From NCBI RefSeq assembly GCF_051622035.1, contig NC_135361.1:2361001-2425000 (forward strand): a stretch of DNA of 64,000 nt, given 5' to 3'. The position numbers were made by a program, and so were the translations under genes. The first letter of the stretch is position 1; every line of letters starts with the position of its first letter. This stretch comes from Arctopsyche grandis. Lineage: Eukaryota > Arthropoda > Insecta > Trichoptera > Hydropsychidae. A model generated the notes under the pieces. It did no database searches and had not been told where the DNA came from. It worked only from the letters and a program-made list of their open reading frames with translations. Shown one piece after another: positions 42,997 through 52,949 of the stretch.

Positions 42997-43473
42997 TGTA
43001 ATGAACGGTATTTCGCGCGTCTTTATGCAGAGGGCGTGATACGTCGTTATTCTTCCAAGAGTCGTGTTATGTAGGAAACGTGGACTAACCTTGGGATAGT
43101 TATATAAATGTATATAGTCGGGGAGGTTCCTGACTGCAAGTCGTCTGCGTTGATAACAGCTTCCTCGTCGGTCTCACGGCTGAGGTTTCTCCGGAAACAG
43201 CGTGAGGAATGCAGGGGAAGTTGGGCTGGAACTCAGGGGAGGGAGTGATGCTACACTCGACCTCGTGGCGGTTCTTCAGCAAGATGGCGGTGGATCTCTC
43301 GGCCCCGTCTCCCCCTGGAGACGTGCACAGGAGAGATCTTTCTTCGACGGGAGTTCGCGTGGAATAGCCCGCGCGCCACCTGCGCGTGCGCCTATATAGA
43401 TTTTCCCTGGGTGGCCACTCGAAATAAAGGGCGAGTGTTGCCCTATGGGACGATGGGAAAACGTCGCGTTACA
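42997..43473 (-). repeat. 5' LTR of the gypsy-type element
   Basis: 477 bases, ends TGTAAC and GTTACA read across strands, next to the primer-binding site at about 42979-42995. See the full element for its duplication and orientation. Confidence 0.9.
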
Positions 43474-44049
43474 TTTGTCATTTTTGTAGCATTTGGAAAG
43501 TTATATTTCGTATCACAATATTTACATACAGCTGCAAACTTTTTACTTGTTCCGGATTCTTGCTGAATTCTTTTAAAGTGATTCCAAATTGTTGATTTTG
43601 GTCATACCATTTTCTAATGGGATGAAAAAATGAATGAATGATAGAATTATATTTTTGAATGAATGAAACCAAATGATATTGAAAATAATTTATTACTTTG
43701 GATGAAAACTCTTTATATTCGAGATTCCGAATTCCGAGTCCGTCATAGTTGCCACTTGCAAACCGCGTATTTCGAACAAACGATAATAGGTTATTTACTC
43801 AAACACAAATCGGACATTTACAGTACTGCCACTACATGAAAACGTTTAGATTCATTTAAGTATTTCATGTGTCAATGGCATTGACTCAATGCGAGTATCT
43901 TAAAATGCGTCGATTTGAAAATCTGATTGATATATATATTTTTTTTCAATTTTCCCAAAATTTCCGTCGCCCAAAGTTCCCAGGGAAAAAACCGAATTTT
44001 TTCCCGCCGGCATATCTCTAAGCGTGGGGAGGTTTGGTTGCGTGTGTGG

Positions 44050-44995
44050 AAACTATCATAAAATTTCGCATAAAAATCGCTCGCGTGGATCTCCCGTTGC
44101 ACAAAAATTTGTCGCACAGGAAAGTTGGTCGCAAGAAAACTGTTCGCAAATACTTTGACCAAAATTTTAAGGAATTGGTTTGGACGTAGCTCCGTGGACT
44201 TCCCTCCAGACATTGGCAGTTTGCGTCACACGTGTTTTCACCGTAATTGGATTATTAGTCTCATTACAATCACTCAAAAGACAATCTTTACCATGAAAAT
44301 CACGAATACGGAATATTTGGCACTCGAGTTCTCGTTAGTATGATAGTGTTGCGTAGGGGTGGGTGGAGGATCCAAGTAAAAGGCCAACAGCCGTCTCACA
44401 GCATTTATTGATGATTAAGGAGATACACGCACTGGCAGTGCTCAGTCCAGAATGACATGATATCGCCTACGTACCGCCTTATAAAGGGTCGATCTCTCAG
44501 GACGTCTAATCTGTTTACCTGTTGTATAGTCACGTATTCGGATATGTATTTCCACGACATTGGGTCTCCACGTACCGATTCTGAGAAAAGCCTAATAACG
44601 GTCATTGTTTAGCCTAAATGCACTTAGAGTCCAGATATAATCCTGGAAGTAAGTGCAAGCACTTAATTAATCCGATAACAGATATCCGTTGGTCTAAGTG
44701 CAAGCACTTAGTTAATCCGATAACAGATAACCCTTGAACGGTCACATAGTCTCTGGGATTCTATTCGCTTAATCCGCGGCGTACGTAACAATAGTAATCG
44801 TTAGTATGACTGACAGATGTTCCGTTATAGAGATTTTTAGTGACTTTTGGGCGAGTGCTTTGTAACCAATAATCACCGAACTGTTTTTTTGAGAACAACT
44901 TTCCTGTGCGACAAATTTTTGTGCAACGGGAGATCCACGCGAGCGATTTTTATGCGAGCGGTTATCCTGCTAGCGATTCACATTTGACAAGAAAC
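44050..44995. mobile_element. Palindromic repeat-family element split by a solo LTR
   Basis: Left arm 44050-44346 and right arm 44795-44990 are inverted relative to each other: CGCGTGGATCTCCCGTTGCAC with TTTGTCGCACAGGAAAGTT on the left, and AACTTTCCTGTGCGACAAA with GTGCAACGGGAGATCCACGCG on the right. Toward the centre both sides carry TTCTCGTTAGTATGA / ATCGTTAGTATGA-type sequence. The LTR at 44347-44790 sits at the centre with its ATAG duplication. Confidence 0.75.
44347..44790 (+). mobile_element. Solo LTR, family with TGTTGCGTAGGGG start (copy 2)
   Basis: Starts TGTTGCGTAGGGGTGGGTGG, ends GTACGTAACA, flanked by ATAG on both sides (44343-44346 and 44791-44794). Contains TATAAAGGG. Near the 3' end a 55-base unit with AGTGCAAGCACTTA and TTAATCCGATAACAGATA is tandemly duplicated. 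Confidence 0.88.
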
Positions 44996-45159
44996 CTGTT
45001 TACCCTTCTTACAGATAATCATTTGTTATTTGCAGTACTTATTTCGTTTCGTGAGTCATGAGATAAACGAGATACGGGAAGAAATGAAGAAAATCTGCGA
45101 TATAGTGGTGTTCAGAATGGAGAAGAATCGAAGTGCGTTAAAAAGAATGAGCAACAGCA

Positions 45160-45180
45160 ACAGCAGCAGCAGCAGCAGCA
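45160..45180 (+). repeat. Short CAG trinucleotide tract
   Basis: About seven CAG units preceded by two CAACAG units. No exon can be tied to it; it lies 280 bases before a candidate first exon at 45462. Confidence 0.9.
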
Positions 45181-45461
45181 TTGTTGATCGGCATCGGTGA
45201 CATTTTGATATGGTCGAATTCGATGCTAGTGTTTCGGCCGACACTTGGACCAACAGAACTAGACAACAGTTTGACAGATCGTCCGTGACAACATATGGTT
45301 GGGTGTTGTTTCGATCGCGTTTCTTTAACTCCAATCTGTTCGTTTTTACACTGAAAACCCATTTTAAAATGTATTGACCTTTGACACGTCAATTTGAGTA
45401 CGAACGATTGTGCAATTTTCCACATTTGAATCGGACGGTTGACGTTTCACCGCATCCGGAA

Positions 45462-45485
45462 ATGGATCTCATCAAAACGCCGAAG
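45462..45485 (+). other. Candidate first coding exon, gene not found
   Basis: ATG followed by seven codons (MDLIKTPK) and a strong donor (AAG then GTGAGT), preceded by a less AT-rich 400-base stretch. The first acceptor downstream (CATTTAG, about 45563) leads to a stop after six codons. If real, the rest of the gene lies further right, possibly beyond the window. Very weak evidence. Confidence 0.2.
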
Positions 45486-46039
45486 GTGAGTTTTCGTTTA
45501 CCGTTTTAACCGGTTTCTATTGTATTATAGTCGCCTCTATTTAAATTTATCACATTTCATTTAGGCCGATGCACTTGGACGATAGTGTATGCGAACAGAT
45601 CGTTAGTTTGCACAATGCAGATATACGTGACTCGAAATTTTGGTCACATTCATTTTGTACGCATACATATCCCATCATAGCGTATTATTTTTTTGAAATG
45701 AAAACATGTCCATACATTGCAATATTGAACATTCCAATAGATAAAATTTTGGCTTGATGTAATTAGGCCAAAATTTCCTTTTATGGGGTATAATTTATTC
45801 ATGTGAGTTTGGGAAATATTCCCGTTGAATCGATTCCAGTTGTTGAAAATGTTCTTTTAAATTATCACGAAAATCACTTTGTTGATGTGTACATACATAA
45901 TAAGTACAGTTGTATTATAAAGTAGGTAGATCTAATACAACTATATTAAAGTTTTGTTTGTTTGTTGATCTTGAATTTATCACTTAAAAGTATTAGCAAT
46001 GTTTGTATTATTTTTTATTTGATATAATCGTATGCGGTG

Positions 46040-46190
46040 ATAGGAAGGCCAAAGGGGAGACGGGTAGATGAAATTAATGAAATCATAAGAATGTGTGGGA
46101 TGCAATGAATGACAGTTACTCAAAATAGTGACGAATGAAAGTGTGTTGGAGAGGTCTTTATCCAATGGTGGATGGTGAATGATAATAATC
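46040..46190 (+). pseudogene. Degenerate 3' end of an endonuclease-reverse transcriptase LINE
   Basis: The plus-strand frame reads GRPKGRRVDEINEIIRMCGM, a stop, then further on FIQWWMVND. GRP..RW.D.I...G..W and W...G..Y..QW are the C-terminal pattern of the common insect LINE family often mislabelled craniofacial development protein 2. A second, shorter remnant is at about 46866-46945 (GRPQG, WVDEIRGD). Confidence 0.55.
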
Positions 46191-46684
46191 ATGTATATGT
46201 ACCTACATATACATATATTATATTTGTATTCAAAACTTTGTCTTCATTTAAGACACAAAATGTTAAAAAAATTTACATTATTCTGTTTTTATTGTATCAT
46301 TTATGATACCGTGACTGAAGTGTTGCGTGTGCTCCATTTGATACTTGGAATATTTTTTTATTACTATACTTTCAAAACTACCCTCATTATATCTACATTA
46401 TACCTACGTATGTACATAATATGATCGATTTTATATTCTGACCGAGTAGTGTTTTATTCATTCCTCTTTTTTCTGTATTTACACTAACTATGAAACGTTG
46501 ATTTATGTTCACATTATAAATACACATGTCTTATGTATATTTCATATTATCAAATGTAAAATAGGTACACTTCAAAATTATTGTAATAATTCTTAAGTTC
46601 AACTAATGTCAGCTCATCGCCTAACTAATGATTAATGATTGATTTTCGACATCGTATTACATGCATACATATGTATATGTATAT

Positions 46685-46845
46685 CAGTGGCGTGCGGTGC
46701 AATTCTCTTTCTTTTTATCGTACAGCCTTACTTAATGTGCGCGAGCAGGATACAAGAGGAACAGGCTGTTCCCCTAATATCCTGCTCGCGCACATTAAGT
46801 AAGGCTGTACGACAAAAATAAAGAGAATTTCACCGCACGCCACTG
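46685..46845. mobile_element. Near-perfect hairpin MITE
   Basis: 161 bases, almost entirely palindromic: CAGTGGCGTGCGGTGCAATTCTC on the left and its complement on the right, with arms through GTACAGCCTTACTTAATGTGC and GCGAGCAGGATA to a short loop. Same family as 22613-22738; shares the GCGCGAGCAGGATACAA core with the large hairpin at 55373-55762. Confidence 0.9.
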
Positions 46846-47517
46846 ATGTATATACATATTTATGTCAGGGAGGCCGCAAGGATGATGGGTGGACGAAATT
46901 AGAGGCGACAGCAGTGGATGGTGAATGGCTGTAAATGATGATGATGTACATATGTATATCCATATTAAAATACATTTGTATGTATTATACATAAACATTA
47001 TAAAATGAGTGATACAAAAATTAACACTCGATTAGATTGGTTAATTTTTAAGATACATTTATATTTTTAAAATGTGACTTTTGATCTTTGAATATACATA
47101 TGTATGTATATGTACAAGATTGTTTAATAAGAGGCAAATTTTCCTCTGATTTGTAATCTTAAGTGAAACGTTAAGGAGTTTTATAAAAATACACAAATGT
47201 ACATACAGCAGCAGTCACATAAAACGGAACGCTTAAGCGAAACATGTTTTTGCGTGAAATTTCGGTAATCTTATATAAAACCAAAACCGAAAGTCATTTA
47301 AATGATAGGTTGTACCATAGTGCATTCGTGTAATACCAAACGTGAAAAAAAAAAGTTGACAAAAATGAGTTGGGGAGAAATTTTATGGAGGGCAGATTTT
47401 ACGACCGTGCGTTGACTTCACGGTTAAATGAAATTTGAAATGAAAATAACACTATACATATACATTTTTAATTTTATTACAGTCACATATTATTATTTAC
47501 AACTTATAAAAAAGAAA

Positions 47518-49073
47518 TTAATATTTTGTAGCGGCTCCTTTCGATTTTATAACTTCTTTTATTCGGTTTGGCATGGAATCTACTAAAGTTTTTAAATTTT
47601 CGATTGGGAAGTCTTCGTACCATATCTTTTCTATTATTTCTTTCAACGATTTAAGAGTAGTAACATTGTTCTTCCTTATCCTGTACTTGATACCCATCCA
47701 TAAATTTTCGATTGGATTTAAATCGGGACCATTGCCAGGCCATGGTAGTGTCTTTACACCCATTTCTTGTAAATAGTCCCGAACCAAAAAAAAAGTAAAA
47801 AAAAAAAATCAGTTTTTTGATTGAAATTTTATAATTTATATTCAATGCTATCAAATAAAATGAATTCTCACCAATTTAGCTCGATGACAAGGGGCAGAGT
47901 CATCTTGAAAAATTATATCATCAGCCAGCAGCATAGCTCGGACGTTAAGCTTCTGCTTACCGTCAAGAAGGTGCCGGGTTCAATCCCTGAATGAAAATGA
48001 ATTTTTCAGAGTATGCTGTTGGTCAGACCTGGACTTGTGACTCCAGGTTGATCGTTTCCTATCAGAGTTTGCCAATTTTCTCTGATTTCATTGTTGAAAC
48101 GGTTCCCGGAAAAAAAAAATTGGCTAAAAATCCTTCCTACCTACTATGTCACCATTATTTGAAATTTGATTGATGTACAATAAAAATTTATGTACAATTC
48201 ATAGATGTCTCGTTAATTTGCGAGTTTTTTCAGTGTCTCGCAATTCAACGACTTATAATAAAAATGCTGCATTTGTATTTGTAATTGGCCAGGAAGGCGC
48301 ATTGGGATTTACCTGTAAGGCCTTCCTGGTATATATGTAAAATAAAAATAATAAAAAAATAATAATATGAAAGGTGGTTTTCCATCGATGGGACAAAGCT
48401 TTCTTCTAAAATTTTTTTATATTTTTTTCCATCGATGGCACCTTGTAGAAACTCCAATTGTCCAATGCTATGGTACGAAAAGCATCCCCAGACCATTTGA
48501 CTTGGAGGATGCTTAACATTTTTAAGGGTACAATTTTCATTATACCTTTCGCCAACTTTCCTTCGGACATACGGAAAACCATCAGGACTATAGAGGTTAA
48601 ACTTTGATTTGTCGGAAAGTATCACTCGTTGCCAATCTGATGGACTCCAATTTTCATGTGCTTTCGCCCATTCCAATCGATTGTTTTTCATTCTCTTGGT
48701 TAGTAGTGGTTTTTTTGCAGCTTTCCGACCGTACAGTCCAGCTTCTCTGAGTCGCCTTCTTACTGTTGAGTCGCTGATTTCCATGGAAAATTGTGAAGAT
48801 ACATCTGTTCTTATTTCTACAGCAGTTTTGAATCGCTGCTGTAAAGATAATCTGGTTATTACACGGTCTTGCCTCTCCGATGTGCATCTTTTCAGTTCGG
48901 TCCCCTTCTTACGATCAAAACTTCCAGATTCTCTTTTTTTTTATCAGTATTCTTGAAACAGTCGATATAGAACATCCCATTTTCTTGGAAATTGACCGAA
49001 AGGAAAATCCTGAACTCGCCAATGTCACGATTTTTACACTCTTCTGCAATGATAACTGAGCTCGTTTTTTCAT
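47518..49073 (-). pseudogene. Tc1-type transposase, broken
   Basis: Begins at an ATG (49073) with MKKRAQLSLQ and a helix-turn-helix region (GCSISTVSRIL), then shifts frame in an A-run near 48940. A second frame (from 48784) covers the DNA-binding linker (SDSTVRRRLREAGLYGRKA) and the first catalytic block (RVILSDKSKF; here DK replaces the usual DE), then MVWGCFS, and is cut by the SINE. After it come DDIIFQDDSAPCHRA (second catalytic Asp) and, beyond an additional roughly 95-base AT-rich interruption, LPWPGNGPDLNPIENLW with the final acidic residue. At least three lesions, so not functional. Confidence 0.88.
47923..48367 (+). mobile_element. tRNA-derived SINE (copy inside the Tc1 element)
   Basis: A tRNA-like head with a TAGCTCGGACG A-box-like and GGTTCAATCCC B-box-like element (about 47934 and 47979), a shared body (TTGGTCAGACCTGGACTTGTGACTCCAG in pieces; GAGTTTGCCAATTTTCTCTG; TTGTTGAAACGGTTCC), the 3' module GGCCAGGAAGGCGCATTGGG and an AATAAA-rich tail. 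Interrupts the transposase between ENHL and ADDII. Confidence 0.82.
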
Positions 49074-49261
49074 GTTGACGTGTTAAAATTCGAATTTGAT
49101 GCTTTCTCCTCGAAAACCCACACTAAACTGAACTCAAATCTTAGAAAACAATCATATTTAGAATATTTGGTCGTTAAAAACCCTACACATAAAGGGATTA
49201 TCCTTTAATGACCTCGAAGTCGTAAAATTCACAAGCGTTCCATTTTATGTGACTGCTGGTG

Positions 49262-50622
49262 TATGTATGTTATTGAAAATATTCAAATTTGAAAACTTAA
49301 GGAAGAAAGTTTACATATCGCCTTTTAATGTGGGTTAACAAAGCATACGCATTGTCGACACGTTTGGGTTTGATACATATGTACATATGTCTTGTAAGGG
49401 GGGAGTAAACATCTAGTTTGAATGCCTGATTATTGACGAGATTAATTAACGTTAGGTAATTTACTTTACTTTCTGTGTCCATCACTCCCAATGTGAAGAA
49501 TGAGTCCCTTACTAAATTACATACGTATGAGGTGCGTTAAAATTCCATCGATGCCTCTCAAATTCCTTCCTGCACCTTGAAAACCTTCAAATCTTATAGT
49601 ATGTATGTAGAAAAGTGAAATATTCTAAATAATGTAATGCAAATGAAAGTTTTATACTGTTTCTTTGTCATTGGATGAAAGTTTGAGGTGAAGCACGTTC
49701 ACCCTCAACGTCCCATCGAAGTGTGGATCGTTTGTGAATGGTTGGGCATTTCTGCGCAGAATCCTCCTTACCTCGCACCCCAGTTTTCGTGTTTTCAACC
49801 CCCAGTAGTAGGGGCTCAGTAAACCTCAGTCTCTCGCCGCGTAAACCGCCCCTGAAACTTTTCGTTCGTTTTGAACACACACACACACTCGCATTTACTG
49901 TTAAATTGGTCGAAAGTGCTGCTGGAAATTTTGCACAATTATCGTCAAGATGAAAGAGTAATTTTTTTTTTAATTATGTATGTATATATGTATATATAGC
50001 ACAATACGAATATATTGTCCGTAGTATTTCGCGATAACCCTCTCGTTATCGTTATCGCTACATTTATTTTGTTTATTATGATTGTTCCGCGTACGTCGAT
50101 TTTCGCAACTTAACACGGTGACATTTAATCGCTTGAAATTAATACATATATATTTTTGCAAACACATTTTTTAAACAAATACGTGCACATGCATCCGATC
50201 CGATTTCATCGTTTGAATTGCATTCTTTTATGGTTTAGAATATCGTTTTGTATGCTTTTAAGGTATTTATTTAAAAAAAATGTAAATTTAATAATATACA
50301 ATTAAATATTTGCACGTAAGTTGTATCATAGTGTGTTTTGTTATTTTATCTTGTACAAAGTCGAATCTTCGATGAAGGCCAACAAATTTGTATACAATTA
50401 GCCCCTTTGATATATTTTACGGCATCGTGCATTATTTTCTGCAGGCAACGAAGAATTTACTATAAAACTGAATATAAAATGAATCAGAAGCACTGTTAGT
50501 CAAATGATTAAACGACATTGAAATGCTTCAGATTTTCTCTTGCACGATCAATTCGGTTCCAGCGAATTGATCGTGGCAACACTTGGGCAATTTGTCACGA
50601 AGACAAACTAATGGGTGGCAGA
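49262..50622. other. Mostly gene-free; possible promoter and first exon near 49860-49945
   Basis: At 49858-49950 a less AT-rich block (CTTTTCGTTCGTTTTGAACACACACACAC, in pieces) leads to ATGAAAGA then GTAATT, which could be a transcription start region with a tiny coding exon. Nothing downstream can be joined to it. The remainder is AT-rich. Confidence 0.2.
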
Positions 50623-51260
50623 TAGAGATTGCAAAAATAACCTAATTTCCAATACCGGTATTATCGAAATACAATAACGATACCGGTATTACCGGTACTT
50701 TTGGTATTTTTTTAATTAATTAATTTTTAATAAAAAAAAACTTTGCTTCCGATAACCCGAGCATGTTTCAACATGTTTGTTGAAAAATATATAACAAACC
50801 CAAACATTCAAATACAGGATATTCGGGTACAAAATTGTAAAGTAAGTACGTCCCAGATATAAAGGATTATAATGTTTGGTAGAAACTAGTTTTTTTTTTT
50901 GCTATTCCGAATAAAGCTTATCAGATACCCAATAATTGTTCACTGGCGATACAAACGAAGAGTCAACCATCAGCTGGAGAATTAGTTGTTGTTGAAAGAC
51001 CTGTCGTGTCATTATTGAATATGTATATCGTACTGAAAAATTTACCAAATAGTATATTTTAGTAGCTAATTAAAAAAAATTAGCTCTTTATAGTAAACAT
51101 TTTATTATTTAAATTTAGATTGAGAAGGTTTGCGAACTCGAGACTCATTGAAAATCGATACTATCGGTATTTCTTTTTTAAATACCGGTATTACCAAAGG
51201 TTTATTTTCGTTCAAATACCAATACTACCGGTATCGGTACTTTCGGTATGGCAATCCCTA
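50623..51260. mobile_element. hAT-like non-autonomous element with ATACCGGTA subterminal repeats
   Basis: Ends TAGAGATTGC and GCAATCCCTA are imperfect inverted repeats, flanked by GTGGCAGA (50615-50622) and GTGGAAGA (51261-51268), an 8-bp duplication with one difference. Both ends carry several AATACCGGTATT/ATCGGTACTTTCGGTA units. No transposase frame. Confidence 0.85.
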
Positions 51261-51282
51261 GTGGAAGATTTTTCTTTAATAT

Positions 51283-51662
51283 TGTTGCGTAGGGGTGGGT
51301 GGAGGATCCTAGTAAAAGGCCAACAGTCGTTTCACAGCATTTATTGATGATTAAGGAGATACACGCACTGTCAGTGCTCAGTCCAGAATGACATGATATC
51401 GCCTACGTACCGCCTTATAAAGGGTCGATCTCTCAGGACGTCTAATCTGTTTACCTGTTGTATAGTCACGTATTCGGATATTTCCACGACATTGGGTCTC
51501 CCCGTACCGATTCTGAGAAAAGCCTAATAACGGTCATTGTTTAGCCTAAATGCACTTAGAGTCCAGATATAATCCTGGAAGTAAGTGCAAGCACTTAGTT
51601 AATCCGATAACAGATATCCGTTGGTCTAAGTGCAATTCGCTCAATCCGCGGCGTACGTAACA
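51283..51662 (+). mobile_element. Solo LTR, family with TGTTGCGTAGGGG start (copy 3)
   Basis: 380 bases, flanked by ATAT on both sides (51279-51282 and 51663-51666). Very similar to the copy at 44347 but lacks the second tandem unit and the CTTGAACGGTCACATAGTCTC segment near the 3' end. Inserted 22 bases right of the hAT-like element. Confidence 0.88.
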
Positions 51663-51669
51663 ATATCAT

Positions 51670-52480
51670 CTAATATTTTTTATAAATTTCATATAAAAAT
51701 AAAATTTTACACAAGATTTTTTGTCGAACTTAACAACTTGTTTGCTTGTAAGTATACAAATATCGTCGTCAATGATATCTACAACAGACAAGTCGCTTCA
51801 CATAATTATGACAATTGGAAAATTTGAATCACGTAGACGTATAAAGTAAAAATATACGAAATATGTATGTATGTACATGCAAATTGAATTGGTACTGTTT
51901 TTGAGATTTGCAGTAAGTTTTTCAAGAAAACAGATATGTACGTATACACAGTTGTTTATGTAGTAGTGAGTAAAAAAGTCGATAGGTAGGTGTACGAATG
52001 CCGTTTCGTAACACTCGACCAGAAAATTGTATGCATGTAATTCATTAGTTCACCAGTTCGATGTATTCTACAGCAGTACGTTTTCTCGACAGTGCTATTA
52101 GTATGCACATACCACTGAATGCTGAAATACATGCATACATTCGTACATATCAATTTTATGGAATCGAATCGATTTTTTCTCTTCATTTATTTATGTCGTA
52201 TGGCAATCGCGAAACCGTACAAGTTTGCTCATACAAAGTTCGATGCACGGACGGCCTTTGGAAAATGCTTCAATTTCTATCGGAATTCGATCGATTTATT
52301 GTTCGTGTTGTTTTTAGGGAGTCAGTCTAGATCTTGAGCTAAGTTTAGTGAGTTACAATGGGGTTGGCAAATCGGTTGTTTTGGAATATTCGAATTTTTC
52401 CGCTTAGTCGCTGAAGTTTCGATACTCAATGTGCATTTCGAAGAGAGGAGTGTCGCGAAGGAGGAGGGATCAATTGATCA
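51670..52480. other. Gene-free stretch
   Basis: AT-rich; a less AT-rich part at 52230-52470 has no supportable exon. Confidence 0.35.
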
Positions 52481-52946
52481 ACCAGCAGAATAGACTAAAT
52501 GGTTAGCATCTAATGATTTGAAAAGATTGGTCACGGGTTCAAATCCCACTGGTTTCTGCTGGCCAGACTCCAGTGACTCCAGGTCGAGTTTGCCAATTAT
52601 CTGATTTTAATCGAAACGGTTCCAACAAATTGGCAACCTTACCCATTTTCTCGCAAAATATCTCGAATTTCGCTGAATTGTATAAAATATTGCAAATTTA
52701 CAAATTTGACCACAAATGTCTCTGTGGATGTTAATTGATATGTATTTACTGAATTTTTCTGAATTGTTTAAATTGCTGCAAATTTACAAATTTGACCATA
52801 GATGTTTCTGTGGATATTGATTGATATGTATTTATGTACTTTGTATAATAGTAATACTACTTGTATCAAATGTACAATATTTCTGGCCAGGAAGGCGCAT
52901 TGGGGTTATCTGTCTTCGTGATATAAATTAAAAATAAAATAAAAAT
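52480..52946 (+). mobile_element. tRNA-derived SINE
   Basis: tRNA-like head from CCAGCAGAATAGACTAAATGG with A-box-like AAATGGTTAGCAT and B-box GGTTCAAATCC (about 52538); body with CCAGACTCCAGTGACTCCAG, GAGTTTGCCAATTATCTGA and GAAACGGTTCC; an internal duplication of a TTGCAAATTTACAAATTTGACCA unit; 3' module GGCCAGGAAGGCGCATTGGGG and an AATAAAAT tail. The full-length reference copy of this family in the window. Confidence 0.85.
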
Positions 52947-52949
52947 CAA

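Larger units (their letters stand above)
40138..43473 (-). mobile_element. Internally deleted Ty3/gypsy-type LTR retrotransposon
   Basis: Two nearly identical LTRs (40138-40613 and 42997-43473) flank 2.4 kb, and TTTG lies on both sides (40134-40137 and 43474-43477), a 4-bp target duplication. On the minus strand, two bases after the right-hand (5') LTR come TGGCGCCCAACGAGTGGG, a primer-binding site whose first 12 bases fit insect tRNA-Lys, and GAGGGGGAGGA just before the left-hand (3') LTR is the polypurine tract. The internal region holds a gag frame and a zinc-knuckle frame joined to the integrase C terminus; protease, RT, RNase H and the integrase core are missing. The LTRs differ at only a few positions, so insertion is recent. 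Confidence 0.92.
47206..49261 (-). mobile_element. Tc1/mariner-superfamily transposon, defective, with SINE insertion
   Basis: Inverted ends CAGCAGCAGTCACATAAAACGGAACGC and the complement CAC-CAGCAGTCACATAAAATGGAACGC (one or two mismatches), each bordered by TA (47204-47205 and 49262-49263). About 2.06 kb including the SINE at 47923-48367; without it about 1.6 kb, normal for a Tc1 element. Carries a broken transposase on the minus strand. Confidence 0.9.

Noticed and set aside
45138-45425. Minus-strand frame with an alanine run (from the CAG tract) as a gene
   Set aside because: The alanine tract is only the reverse of a CAG microsatellite; no domain, no splice support.
47785-47880. True intron in the Tc1-like transposase
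   Set aside because: It starts with GGTGAG but has no AG acceptor before the VRDYLQ codons; treated as a lesion.
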